Shown piece after piece: positions 34,278 to 42,973 of a stretch of DNA of 64,000 nucleotides (the stretch's first letter is position 1; each line of letters starts with the position of its first letter). The notes beneath the pieces were generated by a model. The model was given only the letters and a program-made list of their open reading frames with translations. It had not been told where the DNA came from and made no database searches. The stretch spans positions 1,509,501 to 1,573,500 of the forward strand of contig NZ_CP030117.1 in assembly GCF_001039275.2 (NCBI RefSeq), read 5' to 3'. Position numbers and translations under genes: made by a program. Source of the DNA: Brevibacillus brevis (GTDB lineage: Bacteria > Bacillota > Bacilli > Brevibacillales > Brevibacillaceae).

Positions 34278-34305
34278 AGAAACCGAGCGGATTGTTTTAC
34301 GTATG
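34278..34305 (+). promoter_or_regulatory. ECF (SigW/SigX-like) promoter of ydbST
   Basis: AGAAAC at 34278-34283, 16 bases, CGTATG at 34300-34305: one mismatch from TGAAAC-N16-CGTA. The gene starts 47 bases later. Confidence 0.7.
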
Positions 34306-34352
34306 AAATAAAGAGCGAATTGACAGCGGAATAAACATACAGGAGTGATGAT

Positions 34353-34844
34353 ATGCCATCACCAATTAGCGCACCGCAAAAATGCTTGTCCAAGGACGCG
34401 TTCAAGGTACAGCTTATTACCGAGGGGATTACGGTTGTGATCGGGCTTGTTATTTTGGCCGTACTTTATTATCTAGATAATCGTTTTGCCTGGAAGGAAT
34501 GGATCGGATGGAGTCTGCACGGATTGCTCGTTATCGGCGTGATCGCGACGATTTGGTCTTTTGTCGAGCCGTATTTTTTATACAAAAGCTGGCGGTATGA
34601 TATCGATGAAGATTTCCTGCAAATGAAATTCGGGGTGATCACAGAGAGACATTTCCTTGTCCCTATGACGAAAATCCAAGCAGTCTCAACAAAACAAGGA
34701 CCGATTTTACGAAAATATGGACTGTACACCATTTCGATAAAAACGATGGGCTCCTCGCACGAAATTCCAGGATTGCCGGGGGATGTCGCTGCTCAATTAA
34801 GAGAACAGATTGCACAATACGCCAAATTAAAGGAAGTGGAGTAG
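34353..34844 (+). CDS. ydbS: PH-domain membrane protein YdbS
   Basis: The 163-aa protein has two membrane helices (about residues 24-46 and 51-74) and one bacterial PH-like (bPH2) domain: YDIDEDFLQMKFGVITERHFLVPMTKIQAVSTKQGPILRKYGL. In Bacillus, YdbS with YdbT affords resistance to membrane-active peptides such as amylocyclicin-type bacteriocins. The next gene starts two bases after its stop. The ECF promoter upstream supports an envelope-stress role. Confidence 0.85.
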   Translation: MPSPISAPQKCLSKDAFKVQLITEGITVVIGLVILAVLYYLDNRFAWKEWIGWSLHGLLVIGVIATIWSFVEPYFLYKSWRYDIDEDFLQMKFGVITERHFLVPMTKIQAVSTKQGPILRKYGLYTISIKTMGSSHEIPGLPGDVAAQLREQIAQYAKLKEVE

Positions 34845-34846
34845 CG

Positions 34847-36367
34847 ATGGAAGCAAAACGATACCATCCACTAACTATCCTTTTTGATCTCATCATCCAA
34901 GTAAAGCATCTGTTTTTTCCTGCGTTGATTTTGTTTGTGTTCAATTATGACTCGACAAGCGCATTCATTACATACGGGAGAATTGTTTTTTACTTCTATG
35001 TAGGAGGGATGCTGATCTATCTGCTTTTGAAATGGGTCTCGTACAAGTATAGGCTGGATGAAACGGCTTTCCATCTATACGCAGGGATTTTTACGAAGAC
35101 AAAGCAGACCATTCCTTTTACCAAAATCCAAAACGTCAATCGACATACGACGTTGCTGCACCGGATTTTTAAAGTGACTTCTATCCGATTTGAGACAGGG
35201 ATGGTTGGCGATGATTCTAGAGTGGAATTCGCGGTGATTTCTCTGAATGAAGCAGATCGACTGGAGGCTTACACGAAACAGGGAATGCGTTTAGAAAAAG
35301 AGCCTGAAGCTGAAGCCGAAGGGAAAGAAGGAGACGCGACCTCTTCGGGGGAAATCGGTACGCCGTCTGCCACTCCTGAGCGAATTATTCACTTTACGCC
35401 AACGAAAAAAGAGATTATCAAGGCTTCCTTCACTTCTCTCAGCTTCCTCGGGATGATTACGTTACTGGTATGGGCGTATTTCAAGCTCACCGAATATATC
35501 GACGTGGAGGAGCAGGTAGTAGGTATTTATTCGCTGATTATGAGCTCGTGGACATTTATCACGCTGACAGCCGTTGGACTACTCGTCCTATCCATCGTAT
35601 TCGGCATGGTTACGACCTATATTCGTTATGGAAAATACGAGATTTCGTCGGATCATGAGCGGATTTACATTGCCAAAGGAGTCATTGAAGAAACAGCTTT
35701 TTCGATTGCAAAAGAGAGAGTGCAAGCGATTAAAATCAAACAATCCTTGTTAAAGCGCATGTTGGGTCTCGCCGAAGTCAAGCTGACGGTTGTCGGCGGG
35801 GATAGTGATTCGGATAAAGATAAACAGGATGTCAGCTCGCTCTATCCATTTTTACCAGTAAAACGTGCGTATGAGATGATCTCCGAAATATTGCCTGCTT
35901 ATGAAGTGAAGGAAGAAATGACGAGTCTCCCCAAAAAAGCGTTATGGGTTCGCTTGGTCAGATCGAGCTGGATTTGGATCATAGGCACAGGTGCGCTTTC
36001 CTATTTCAAGCCGAATATTTGGGGGTGGGAGCAAGCGTGGTGGGTCATATCCATTGCGTTGACACTGATCATCCTGGCCTTTGAAGTCATTGAATTCTGC
36101 AACACCCGATACACCTTGAATGATCACTTTATTCAGTTCCAAACAGGGAGCCTAACTACGACTTTATTTGTCTCCAAACGAGAAAAGATTATCGAGGTAA
36201 ACGTCAAAAGGGGTCTCCTGCAAAAACGGCTAGGGCTTGCTTCGATCAAAACGGTCAATCGCGCCAAACCAGTGAGTCATAAAGGGGTAACAGATGTGCC
36301 GATAGAGTTGGCGGAAGGGTTTTATCAGTGGTATATGGGACGTAGAAAAGAGATCAAAGTAGAATAG
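34847..36367 (+). CDS. ydbT: PH-domain membrane protein YdbT
   Basis: The 506-aa protein carries three bPH2 domains separated by pairs of membrane helices. The repeats start at about residues 70 (YRLDETAFHLYAGIFTKTKQTIPFTKIQNVNRHTTLL), 263 (YEISSDHERIYIAKGVIEETAFSIAKERVQAIKIKQ) and 421 (YTLNDHFIQFQTGSLTTTLFVSKREKIIEVNVKRG). An acidic low-complexity loop (about 146-176) follows the first. It pairs with YdbS and shares its promoter. The biochemical mechanism of the pair is not known to me. Confidence 0.9.
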   Translation: MEAKRYHPLTILFDLIIQVKHLFFPALILFVFNYDSTSAFITYGRIVFYFYVGGMLIYLLLKWVSYKYRLDETAFHLYAGIFTKTKQTIPFTKIQNVNRHTTLLHRIFKVTSIRFETGMVGDDSRVEFAVISLNEADRLEAYTKQGMRLEKEPEAEAEGKEGDATSSGEIGTPSATPERIIHFTPTKKEIIKASFTSLSFLGMITLLVWAYFKLTEYIDVEEQVVGIYSLIMSSWTFITLTAVGLLVLSIVFGMVTTYIRYGKYEISSDHERIYIAKGVIEETAFSIAKERVQAIKIKQSLLKRMLGLAEVKLTVVGGDSDSDKDKQDVSSLYPFLPVKRAYEMISEILPAYEVKEEMTSLPKKALWVRLVRSSWIWIIGTGALSYFKPNIWGWEQAWWVISIALTLIILAFEVIEFCNTRYTLNDHFIQFQTGSLTTTLFVSKREKIIEVNVKRGLLQKRLGLASIKTVNRAKPVSHKGVTDVPIELAEGFYQWYMGRRKEIKVE

Positions 36368-36377
36368 AAGAAGAGGG

Positions 36378-36418
36378 GACGTAGAAGGAAAAGGAGAACC
36401 TTTCCCTCTACGTTCTTG
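36378..36418. terminator. Terminator between ydbT and the VOC gene
   Basis: ACGTAGA plus GGAAA pairs with TTTCC plus TCTACGT around a short loop, between convergent genes; T-run is weak. Confidence 0.6.
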
Positions 36419-36800
36419 TGCTTTCAAACAGCTCCAGCCATTCCCCATCCGGACCTTTGAAGAACATATAACGCGAACCGTTCGGCAGTGTGGTTATTTC
36501 CTGATCGATAAAGGATACATGTAGTTGCTTCAAACGGTCGATTTCAGCTTCGAGGTTGTCCACAGCAAACGCAAGGTGGTGGACCTTGCCCTCTACTGGC
36601 AGAGAATCGTTATATCCGTGAATGAGCTCCAGCTCTGTCTCTGTGCTTCCTGGAAAGCCAAGAAAAGCAAGCGTAATGACTCCGTTGGAATGGGAGAGCT
36701 TTCCTTTTAGCTCCATCCCAATCACTTCCGTGTAAAAGGCAATCGAGGCCTCCAAATCTTTTACCATCAATCCCACATGCTCCAGTTTTTTGATCGCCAT
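36408..36800 (-). CDS. Glyoxalase-like VOC protein
   Basis: A 130-aa single VOC domain close to lactoylglutathione lyase: KLEHVGLMVKDLEASIAFYTEVIGMELKGKL, HHLAFAVDNLEAEIDRLK and FFKGPDGEWLELFES, with the metal ligands His (LEHVG), Glu (ELELIH), His (VHHLAF) and Glu (WLELFE) all present. A Ni/Zn-dependent lyase acting on thiol adducts is likely; a bacillithiol or other cofactor is inferred. AGGA precedes the start. Confidence 0.85.
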   Translation of the reverse strand: MAIKKLEHVGLMVKDLEASIAFYTEVIGMELKGKLSHSNGVITLAFLGFPGSTETELELIHGYNDSLPVEGKVHHLAFAVDNLEAEIDRLKQLHVSFIDQEITTLPNGSRYMFFKGPDGEWLELFESTRT

Positions 36801-36909
36801 ATCACTTCATTCCTTTCTACAGGTCTGATTTTTTCTATTGTAGAAGAATTTGAAGAAAAAGTCTGTATGCCCAAGTAGTCATGATAGGTTTTCCAATGAT
36901 GAACATGGC

Positions 36910-36915
36910 TATAAT
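36910..36915 (+). promoter_or_regulatory. -10 box of the DUF421 gene
   Basis: A perfect TATAAT lies 40 bases before the ATG at 36955. No good -35 box is seen. It argues for the downstream start, since an upstream ATG would lie before or in the promoter. Confidence 0.5.
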
Positions 36916-36954
36916 TGGGCTATGGTGCAAATTTCGTCATCCCCGGGGTGGAGC

Positions 36955-37665
36955 ATGGAATCTATTGTGGAAATGATTGCGAGAGCAGTACTGGCTTTTG
37001 CGATCATGATGATCATTACAAGGATGTTGGGCAAGCAGACAATTGCGCAAATGACGTATCACGACTTTGTCGCGGCGATTACTTTGGGGGCGCTGACAGC
37101 AAATCTTGCTTTTAACAACATGATCAAAATATCGCATATGATCGTGGTGTTACTCACTTTTAGTGGCATCGCCTATTTGCTCATGATCCTTTCTCTGAAA
37201 AACCGGAAAATGCGAAAATGGTTTTCGGGTCAACCGACGGTGATTATCCAGGATGGAAGAATTCTGGAAGATAACATGCGCAAGCTAAAGCTGTCTTTGG
37301 ATACGCTGAATCAAGAGCTGAGGGAAAGAAACATTTTTAATATCGAAGAAGTTCAATATGCTGTGCTGGAGTTGAATGGAGAGGTATCGGTTCTGCGAAA
37401 ACCGCAGTTTCTGCCTGTCACTCGTGGAGACTTGAAACTGAAAATGGGGGCGAGGCAGACATTCCCGATTGAATTGATCATGGATGGCCAAATCATCCAG
37501 AGCAATTTACGTCAACATAGCCTAACCATCGAGTGGCTACTCTCACAGGTGGGCAAAAAAGGCTTGAGCGTCGCAGAAGTGAATTACGCCGTGATTAGCT
37601 CCAATGGACAAATTTATTTCGACCCGTATGATGACCATATCAGCAATCCGATCGACAAAGAATAA
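36955..37665 (+). CDS. DUF421 (YetF-like) membrane protein
   Basis: A 236-aa protein with three N-terminal helices (about residues 1-80: RAVLAFAIMMIITRMLGKQTIAQMTYHDFVAAITLGALTANLAFN) and two copies of a soluble alpha/beta unit (QDGRILEDNMRKLKLSLDTLNQELRERNIFNIEEVQYAVLELNGEVSVL, then MDGQIIQSNLRQHSLTIEWLLSQV...VNYAVISSNGQIYF). This is the DUF421/YetF architecture, related to spore and germination proteins YcaP/YkjA; function is not established. The start was taken at 36955 behind GGGGTGGAG. Confidence 0.85.
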   Translation: MESIVEMIARAVLAFAIMMIITRMLGKQTIAQMTYHDFVAAITLGALTANLAFNNMIKISHMIVVLLTFSGIAYLLMILSLKNRKMRKWFSGQPTVIIQDGRILEDNMRKLKLSLDTLNQELRERNIFNIEEVQYAVLELNGEVSVLRKPQFLPVTRGDLKLKMGARQTFPIELIMDGQIIQSNLRQHSLTIEWLLSQVGKKGLSVAEVNYAVISSNGQIYFDPYDDHISNPIDKE

Positions 37666-37671
37666 GGATTA

Positions 37672-37700
37672 GTAAAAAACCTCCGTGATGGAGGTTTTTC
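37672..37700 (+). terminator. Terminator of the DUF421 gene
   Basis: AAAAAACCTCC / GGAGGTTTTT with a five-base loop, 10 bases after the stop. Confidence 0.85.
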
Positions 37701-38430
37701 ATTTGCTCGAGTATTGGCTGAGTGTTCCTGATTGCTTCAAATAGGTATAAAATCTGTGCAAAATAGTGATAGCTTCTTTGAGCGAGTCAGCATGTCTCCA
37801 CCCTCGAACTTGCCGTTCCATGCAGTCATGATCCCTGTTTTTTGCAAGAGCGCGAGATTGGTTCCGAGGATTCCGCTGTAGTCATCCGTAAACAATATTT
37901 CATCGCCATTTTGGCCAAAGAGAAGCGGATACAGGATGTTCGTTTGGTCTCTCCCAGCTTCGTTGTACCGACCATCCTGCTTGAAAAAAGCTTCAGGTGA
38001 ATTTGGGTCAAGCGAATACTGATTCAAGATGATGGGAATATCCCGCATGCCAGAAAGGATTTGTAAGACCTCTGCCGCTGGAATGTCTTGGTTTTCTAAC
38101 ATAAAGACGGGCAGGACGTTTGCCGCACCAATTCGATTTAGTTTCGTGTCTGGGTAAAAAAAGTAGCCGTTGGAAGAATAGCGGACAGCGTTCCACCAGT
38201 CTCTTGTGACGATCGAGCTGATCTCCGTGTACGCCCAGTGATTTTTGGGCACGTCGGCAAATCGCTCGATGCGATAGTCACTGTAATCTGTCTTTTGGTT
38301 AGCTTTATACGGTCTGTAACGATCAAACAGGCGATAGATCATGACGGTCAATTCTGCTTTGTCTACCAATCTTTCAGGCTGGAAGCGTCCGTCAGGATAA
38401 CCGCTAACAACCCCCTTATGTTCTCCTCTC
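37699..38430 (-). pseudogene. SLH-domain protein remnant (N-terminally truncated, frameshifted)
   Basis: On the minus strand the open frame starts with GVVSGYPDGRFQPERLVDKAELTVMIYRLF, a complete SLH motif, then FADVPKNHWAYTEI, the next SLH unit, but no start codon or signal peptide precedes it. A stop lies about 40 bases upstream. At the C-terminus the frame ends in GGDMLTRSKKLSLF, whereas the neighbouring frame continues the SLH pattern as KEAITILHRFYTYLKQSG, so a one-base-type frameshift has occurred near 37780. The longest intact ORF (37737-38369, 210 aa) is therefore the core of a broken gene. It resembles the smaller remnant at 447-788. Confidence 0.75.
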
Positions 38431-38453
38431 TTTTTTCTATGAAATGGTAAGGA

Positions 38454-39284
38454 TTATCCTTCCAGTATACTATCCGGTGTAGGAAAAGGAAGGTGTTCTG
38501 CAAGAACAGATGTGACGATATGCAACGAGTCAAACTCGCCAGATGAAGCCGTAATGATCGGCGGTTTAGAGGTAAACAGTTGCTTGTTAATTGCATGGGG
38601 AGAAAGCCCTTTGCTATGGAAATGCAGGATTTCCCCAGACAGATTCTCTAAATGCTCCAGCTTTTGTTGCAAGCGTGTTTTCCCGTCTGGATGATATCCG
38701 GAATGGGCGCAAAAGATCGACTTGAAGTCACACGCGAGGACCTTACGAAGGGAATTCATCAAGGTGGGGACCGATTCTTCTCGTAATATGACCTTCGTTT
38801 TCACACCCATAAAAAGATCGCCACAGAACAAGCGACCGGTCCTTTCATCCAATAAGGCTATATGGTCATGGGCATGGCCGGGGGTATCAAGAACTTTCCA
38901 TTCGATGGAGCGAGAGTGATGGACGTCACCCAAAGGTTGGGCCACAAACGGATCGCGAATCCCCCAAGTAAGCTTACGGTAGAAAGGATATTGTGCTTTT
39001 TGCGAGCAAATATTCACCCCTTTTTCGTGAATGAAAAGAGGGACCTGCTTGTGCTGGGCAATCCACGAGGCGGTACCGACATGGTCTTCATGGCTGTGCG
39101 TCAGTACGACCGAATCAAACGAGGCTTCCTGAAACCTGTGAACGAGAGCTTGCTCGAGTACTTTCGGGCCAGTATCAACCAGCATGCCATCCGTCACATA
39201 GACATAAATCCCTGATTCCCAATCCCCAACGCGAACAATCCCTTCCAGACATGCCACGTCTTCCTGATGATGAATGTGAATCAT
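38454..39284 (-). CDS. MBL-fold metallo-hydrolase
   Basis: The 276-aa enzyme has the metal motif THSHEDHVG, a later His in DTPGHAHDH, an Asp in LFCGDLF and a final His in CAHSGYHPDG. A C-terminal helical region (about 200-275) is extra compared with the 250-aa neighbour at 29060. The motif set is complete for two metals. The start at 39284 follows GGAGGTG. A promoter and a FadR-like palindrome lie just upstream (39313-39341), suggesting control by a TetR-family regulator. Confidence 0.88.
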   Translation of the reverse strand: MIHIHHQEDVACLEGIVRVGDWESGIYVYVTDGMLVDTGPKVLEQALVHRFQEASFDSVVLTHSHEDHVGTASWIAQHKQVPLFIHEKGVNICSQKAQYPFYRKLTWGIRDPFVAQPLGDVHHSRSIEWKVLDTPGHAHDHIALLDERTGRLFCGDLFMGVKTKVILREESVPTLMNSLRKVLACDFKSIFCAHSGYHPDGKTRLQQKLEHLENLSGEILHFHSKGLSPHAINKQLFTSKPPIITASSGEFDSLHIVTSVLAEHLPFPTPDSILEG

Positions 39285-39312
39285 GCCGCACACCTCCCAT
39301 CGTGATGGAATC

Positions 39313-39341
39313 ATTATACTATTGAATGATTATTCAGTCAT
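39313..39341 (-). promoter_or_regulatory. Promoter with FadR-like operator of the MBL gene
   Basis: On the minus strand the -10 is TATAAT (39318-39313) and a weak -35 ATGACT lies 17 bases further. The plus-strand stretch TGAATGATTATTCAGTCA (39323-39340) agrees with the Bacillus FadR box TGAATGAMTANTCATTCA, as I remember it, at all but two positions and overlaps the -35 and spacer. Confidence 0.5.
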
Positions 39342-39368
39342 TTTTTGTTTGCGATCTACACTCATCCT

Positions 39369-39402
39369 TCATCCCTGTATCATGTATGATGAATAGGGAT
39401 GA
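39369..39402 (+). promoter_or_regulatory. Palindrome upstream of hrpB
   Basis: TCATCCCT (39369-39376) pairs with AGGGATGA (39395-39402) and, inside, ATCAT with ATGAT. It lies 22 bases ahead of the hrpB start, with no T-run, so it may be an operator or a leader hairpin. Confidence 0.4.
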
Positions 39403-39423
39403 TTGCTCGTATGAGGTGAAAAC

Positions 39424-41928
39424 ATGAATGCATTGCCGATAAATGAAGTATTGCCAGAGCTGATAGGCACGCTGTGCAAAGAGACGAACGCAGTATTGGT
39501 CGCAGCTCCGGGTGCGGGGAAGACGACGCGGGTACCACTGGCCTTGCGTGAAGAAGCTTGGTTACGCAATCGTCGAATAGTAATGCTGGTCCCGCGCCGA
39601 CTGGCCGCACGTCAAGCTGCTACCTACATGGCTGCCTTGCTGGGGGAAGAAGTTGGACAAACGGTCGGATACCGGGTCAAGCGCGAGTCAAGAGTAGGGC
39701 CAGACACTCGGATTGAAGTGATTACAGAAGGAATTTTAACGAGAATGCTACAGGATGATCCAGAGCTATCTGATGTCGGTCTTGTTATTTTTGACGAGTT
39801 CCACGAACGGAATTTGCACGCGGATTTAGGACTGGCCCTAAGTCTTCAAGCACAAAGCTTGTTTCGGGAAGACCTGCGAATTCTCGTGATGTCCGCTACG
39901 CTCGATGCCGAGCCTGTGTCAGCCTTGCTGGGGAATGCTCCTGTTATCAGTAGTAAAGGCAGGATGTTTCCGGTGGAGACGCACTTTTTGACTTCCCCGA
40001 TGGAGGGGCGTCTGGAGGAAGCGGTTGTCCAGATGAGCTTCCAAGCGTTGAGACAAGAAGAGGGAGATATGCTGGTCTTTTTACCAGGAGCCAAAGAAAT
40101 TCACCGGGTGCAAGGTTTGCTTGAACAAAGCGGTGTGGGCACAAATATCCGGATTGCGCCTCTTTATGGAAACTTGTCGCAGGAGGAACAAGATAAGGCG
40201 ATCCAGCCCGGGAAAACAGGGGAGCGCAAAATTGTCCTCGCCACCTCTATTGCCGAGACGAGCTTGACTGTCGAAGGTGTGCGCATCGTGATTGATAGTG
40301 GATTAAAACGGGTCCCGCGCTTTTCTCCACGAACAGGGATGACGAGGCTGGAGACAGCAAAGGTATCAAGGGCGTCCGCAGACCAACGCAGAGGAAGGGC
40401 TGGGCGGCTTGCACCCGGAGTCTGCTATCGACTGTGGACAGAGCAAGAAGATCGCATGCTCATTCCCCAGCAGGCACCTGAAATTATGGAAGCGGATCTG
40501 GCTGTGCTCGCTTTGGAGCTGGCCCTGTGGGGTGTTGGGTCGTCGGACGAGCTGGATTGGCTGAATCCTCCGCCGAAGCCAGCGATGGCACAGGCTCAAG
40601 AGCTGTTGCTTCAGTTGGGCGCATTAGATGAGTGGAAGCAGATCACACCACATGGACGAGTGCTGGCTGGGATGGGTGTGCATCCGAGATTGGGCCACAT
40701 GATTCAAAAAGCGAATGAGCTGGGGGAAGGTGATCTGGCTTGCGAGCTGGCTGTCCTCTTGGAAGAACGAGATATTGTGCGGGGGCGCCAAGCGTCAGCA
40801 GATGCGGATATGCGTACGCGTGTTGAACTGCTTCGTCAGGTAGCAAACAAACAGAGTGAGGCAGTGGAGCTTCCGATTGATGTAGGAGCATGCAAAAGAC
40901 TTTGGAAGGAGGCGGCGCACTTCAAACGGGGATGGGCAAACAACCAGTCTGGTGACACCTCCACTCGTACAGAAGCGACGGGAAGACTGCTGGCGTTTGC
41001 GTACCCGGACCGGATTGCCCAGCGAAGGGCAGATGGACGTTATTTGCTTCGCAATGGGCGCGGGGCGGCTTTTTCCGTGCAGCAACCACTGGCTGCTTCA
41101 CCGTATATTGTGGCAGCAGAACTCGATGACCAAGGCGCAGATAGTCGGATATTACTGGCGGCTAGCGTGGAAGAAAGCGACCTGTTGAAGGATTGTGCGA
41201 TGCAGATTACCGAACGAATGAACGTATGGTGGGAGCATACAGCGGGGGCAGTTCGCAGCCGCAAGCAAAAGCGGTTGGGGGCAATCTTGTTGGCGGATAT
41301 GGCTGCGGAGGCTTCACCAGATGAGGTGTTAACAGCGTTTTTGCACGGAATAAAAGAAGAAGGCTTGGAAATTTTGCCGTGGAATCGGCAGGCGAGACAG
41401 TATCGGGAGCGTTTGCTCTTTATGCAACGTCTGGAGGAAGGCTGGCCGAATGTGGAAGATGAGGCACTACTTGTTTCCCTGGAGGAGTGGCTCGCTCCCC
41501 ATGTGTATGGTTTCAAAAGAAAGGAAGACCTACAGTCGCTGTCAGTGGCGACGTTGCTAGAGAGTATGCTGTCATGGGAGCAGCGCAGACAACTAGACGA
41601 ATACGCTCCGACTCATGTGATCGTCCCGAGTGGCTCCAAAATTCCTGTCGATTACAGCGATCCAGCAGCACCGGTGCTTTCGGTCCGGCTACAGGAGCTG
41701 TTTGGTTGGCAAGACTCGCCGAGAATAGGCAGAGGCAGAGTGCCACTGACATTGCACCTGCTTTCGCCGGCTCATCGTCCGGTACAAGTGACACGGGACT
41801 TGGCGAGCTTTTGGGCACATGCGTATTTTGAAGTGAAAAAAGATTTAAAGGGCCGTTATCCCAAGCATTATTGGCCGGATGATCCGCTAGCTGCCATTCC
41901 AACAAACCGGACGAGGCCACGCATATAA
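39424..41928 (+). CDS. hrpB: ATP-dependent RNA helicase HrpB
   Basis: An 834-aa DExH-box helicase with the HrpB layout. Motif I is APGAGKTTR, motif II DEFHERN (DEFH), motif III SATLD, motif V ATSIAETSLTVEGVRIVID and motif VI QRRGRAGR. The helicase-associated and HrpB C-terminal domain follow, ending YPKHYWPDDPLAAIPTNRTRPR, a strong signature. Function in RNA metabolism is not well defined in bacteria. It is an orphan gene with a short upstream palindrome. The frame is intact at normal length. Confidence 0.95.
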   Translation: MNALPINEVLPELIGTLCKETNAVLVAAPGAGKTTRVPLALREEAWLRNRRIVMLVPRRLAARQAATYMAALLGEEVGQTVGYRVKRESRVGPDTRIEVITEGILTRMLQDDPELSDVGLVIFDEFHERNLHADLGLALSLQAQSLFREDLRILVMSATLDAEPVSALLGNAPVISSKGRMFPVETHFLTSPMEGRLEEAVVQMSFQALRQEEGDMLVFLPGAKEIHRVQGLLEQSGVGTNIRIAPLYGNLSQEEQDKAIQPGKTGERKIVLATSIAETSLTVEGVRIVIDSGLKRVPRFSPRTGMTRLETAKVSRASADQRRGRAGRLAPGVCYRLWTEQEDRMLIPQQAPEIMEADLAVLALELALWGVGSSDELDWLNPPPKPAMAQAQELLLQLGALDEWKQITPHGRVLAGMGVHPRLGHMIQKANELGEGDLACELAVLLEERDIVRGRQASADADMRTRVELLRQVANKQSEAVELPIDVGACKRLWKEAAHFKRGWANNQSGDTSTRTEATGRLLAFAYPDRIAQRRADGRYLLRNGRGAAFSVQQPLAASPYIVAAELDDQGADSRILLAASVEESDLLKDCAMQITERMNVWWEHTAGAVRSRKQKRLGAILLADMAAEASPDEVLTAFLHGIKEEGLEILPWNRQARQYRERLLFMQRLEEGWPNVEDEALLVSLEEWLAPHVYGFKRKEDLQSLSVATLLESMLSWEQRRQLDEYAPTHVIVPSGSKIPVDYSDPAAPVLSVRLQELFGWQDSPRIGRGRVPLTLHLLSPAHRPVQVTRDLASFWAHAYFEVKKDLKGRYPKHYWPDDPLAAIPTNRTRPRI

Positions 41929-42096
41929 ATCGATTCGCTAGGTATATTCGGGTATAGAGGGAGGGCATCGCGTCAGGTGAAATTTCCCATTTTGCTAGTT
42001 CCATGTTCGTGAGTCACGTCAATTGTGAAACCTTCTTCGTGTTCTGGCACGTCAGGAAGATACCGTGAATCACGTACTACCCCCTCTATTTCTTAG

Positions 42097-42128
42097 GGCT
42101 GCCTGTTACAACAGGCGGTCTTTTTTTT
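42097..42128 (+). terminator. Terminator downstream of hrpB
   Basis: GCCTGTT / AACAGGC (42101-42107 and 42110-42116) followed by GGTC and T8. It lies 170 bases after the hrpB stop; the stretch between has no gene, only two copies of CGTGANTCACGT (42008-42019, 42064-42075). Confidence 0.8.
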
Positions 42129-42130
42129 GT

Positions 42131-42162
42131 GAAAAAAAGGTGCCGCAGTTGCAGCGCCCTTT
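42131..42162 (-). terminator. Terminator of bluB
   Basis: On the minus strand GGGCGCTGCA is followed by its near-complement TGCGGCACC and then T7. Confidence 0.65.
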
Positions 42163-42182
42163 CTTTCGTATGGGGTCAAGGC

Positions 42183-42836
42183 TCACGCTTTGTTTCCCCA
42201 CTGCTCCCGATAAATCAACTGTTGCAGATCCTCGCGTTGTCTCCATTGGTGTAGCTCCAAGAGTGGACGTTCCGGATAGTGATCCGTGTAGCCGATCGAC
42301 AGCAATGCGACAGGATCGATATGCGGCGGTATGTTCAGGATACGACGCACGTCGGCCTTCTTGTAGAAACTGACCCAGCCCATCGCCAAATCTTCTGCGT
42401 AGGCTGCCAGCCACATGTTTTGGATCGCACAGCTAACAGACATAATATCTGTTTCCGGGATGGAATTGCGACCGAGTACATGGTCTCCGCCACGTGTAGG
42501 ATCACAAGTGACACAGATGGTGACAGGCGCTTCCTTGATTCCTTGAATTTTCAACTCTAAAAAGGTCGATTCTCGTCCCGTTCCTTCGTAGTGGATGGCA
42601 AGTGCCCGGCGTTCTTTATCCGCACATTCTGCAAGAGCTTGTTTGGTTTCGTCGTCTTCTACCAGGACAAAATTCCAAGGCTGCATGAATCCGACAGAAG
42701 GAGCATGGTGGGCAGCAGCCAAGATCATGGCGAGCTTTTCCGGGGCGACAGGGTCTTGGCGAAAGGTACGAATATCGCGACGATTGCTGATGGCTTTATA
42801 CAGCCCGTTTTTTTCTTCTGCAGTTAAGCGTTTCAT
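42183..42836 (-). CDS. bluB: 5,6-dimethylbenzimidazole synthase (BluB)
   Basis: A 217-aa flavin-destructase of the nitroreductase fold that cleaves FMN to make 5,6-dimethylbenzimidazole, the lower ligand of vitamin B12. Signature stretches are RRDIRTFRQDPV, HHAPSVGFMQPWNF, GRNSIPETDIMSVSCAIQNMWLAAYAEDLAMGWVSFY and IDPVALLSIGY. The GFMQPWNF block separates BluB from ordinary nitroreductases. No cobalamin genes are adjacent, so it may serve salvage. The start has GGGAGG upstream. Confidence 0.9.
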   Translation of the reverse strand: MKRLTAEEKNGLYKAISNRRDIRTFRQDPVAPEKLAMILAAAHHAPSVGFMQPWNFVLVEDDETKQALAECADKERRALAIHYEGTGRESTFLELKIQGIKEAPVTICVTCDPTRGGDHVLGRNSIPETDIMSVSCAIQNMWLAAYAEDLAMGWVSFYKKADVRRILNIPPHIDPVALLSIGYTDHYPERPLLELHQWRQREDLQQLIYREQWGNKA

Positions 42837-42973
42837 GAGAAAAACCTCCCTATTTGCATTCAGGTCTCTTTATTTTACTTACAAAGTATGGTTCCTTCCA
42901 GACATCTACTTGACATATTCATGTCCTACGCTAAAGGGGAGGTTAGTCCGAGCAGAGGGGAGATAGTACGAGC

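Noticed and set aside
41929..42090. Possible small minus-strand protein between hrpB and bluB
   Set aside because: An open frame (VVRDSRYLPDVPEHEEGF...) looks protein-like but has no start codon or ribosome site in frame.
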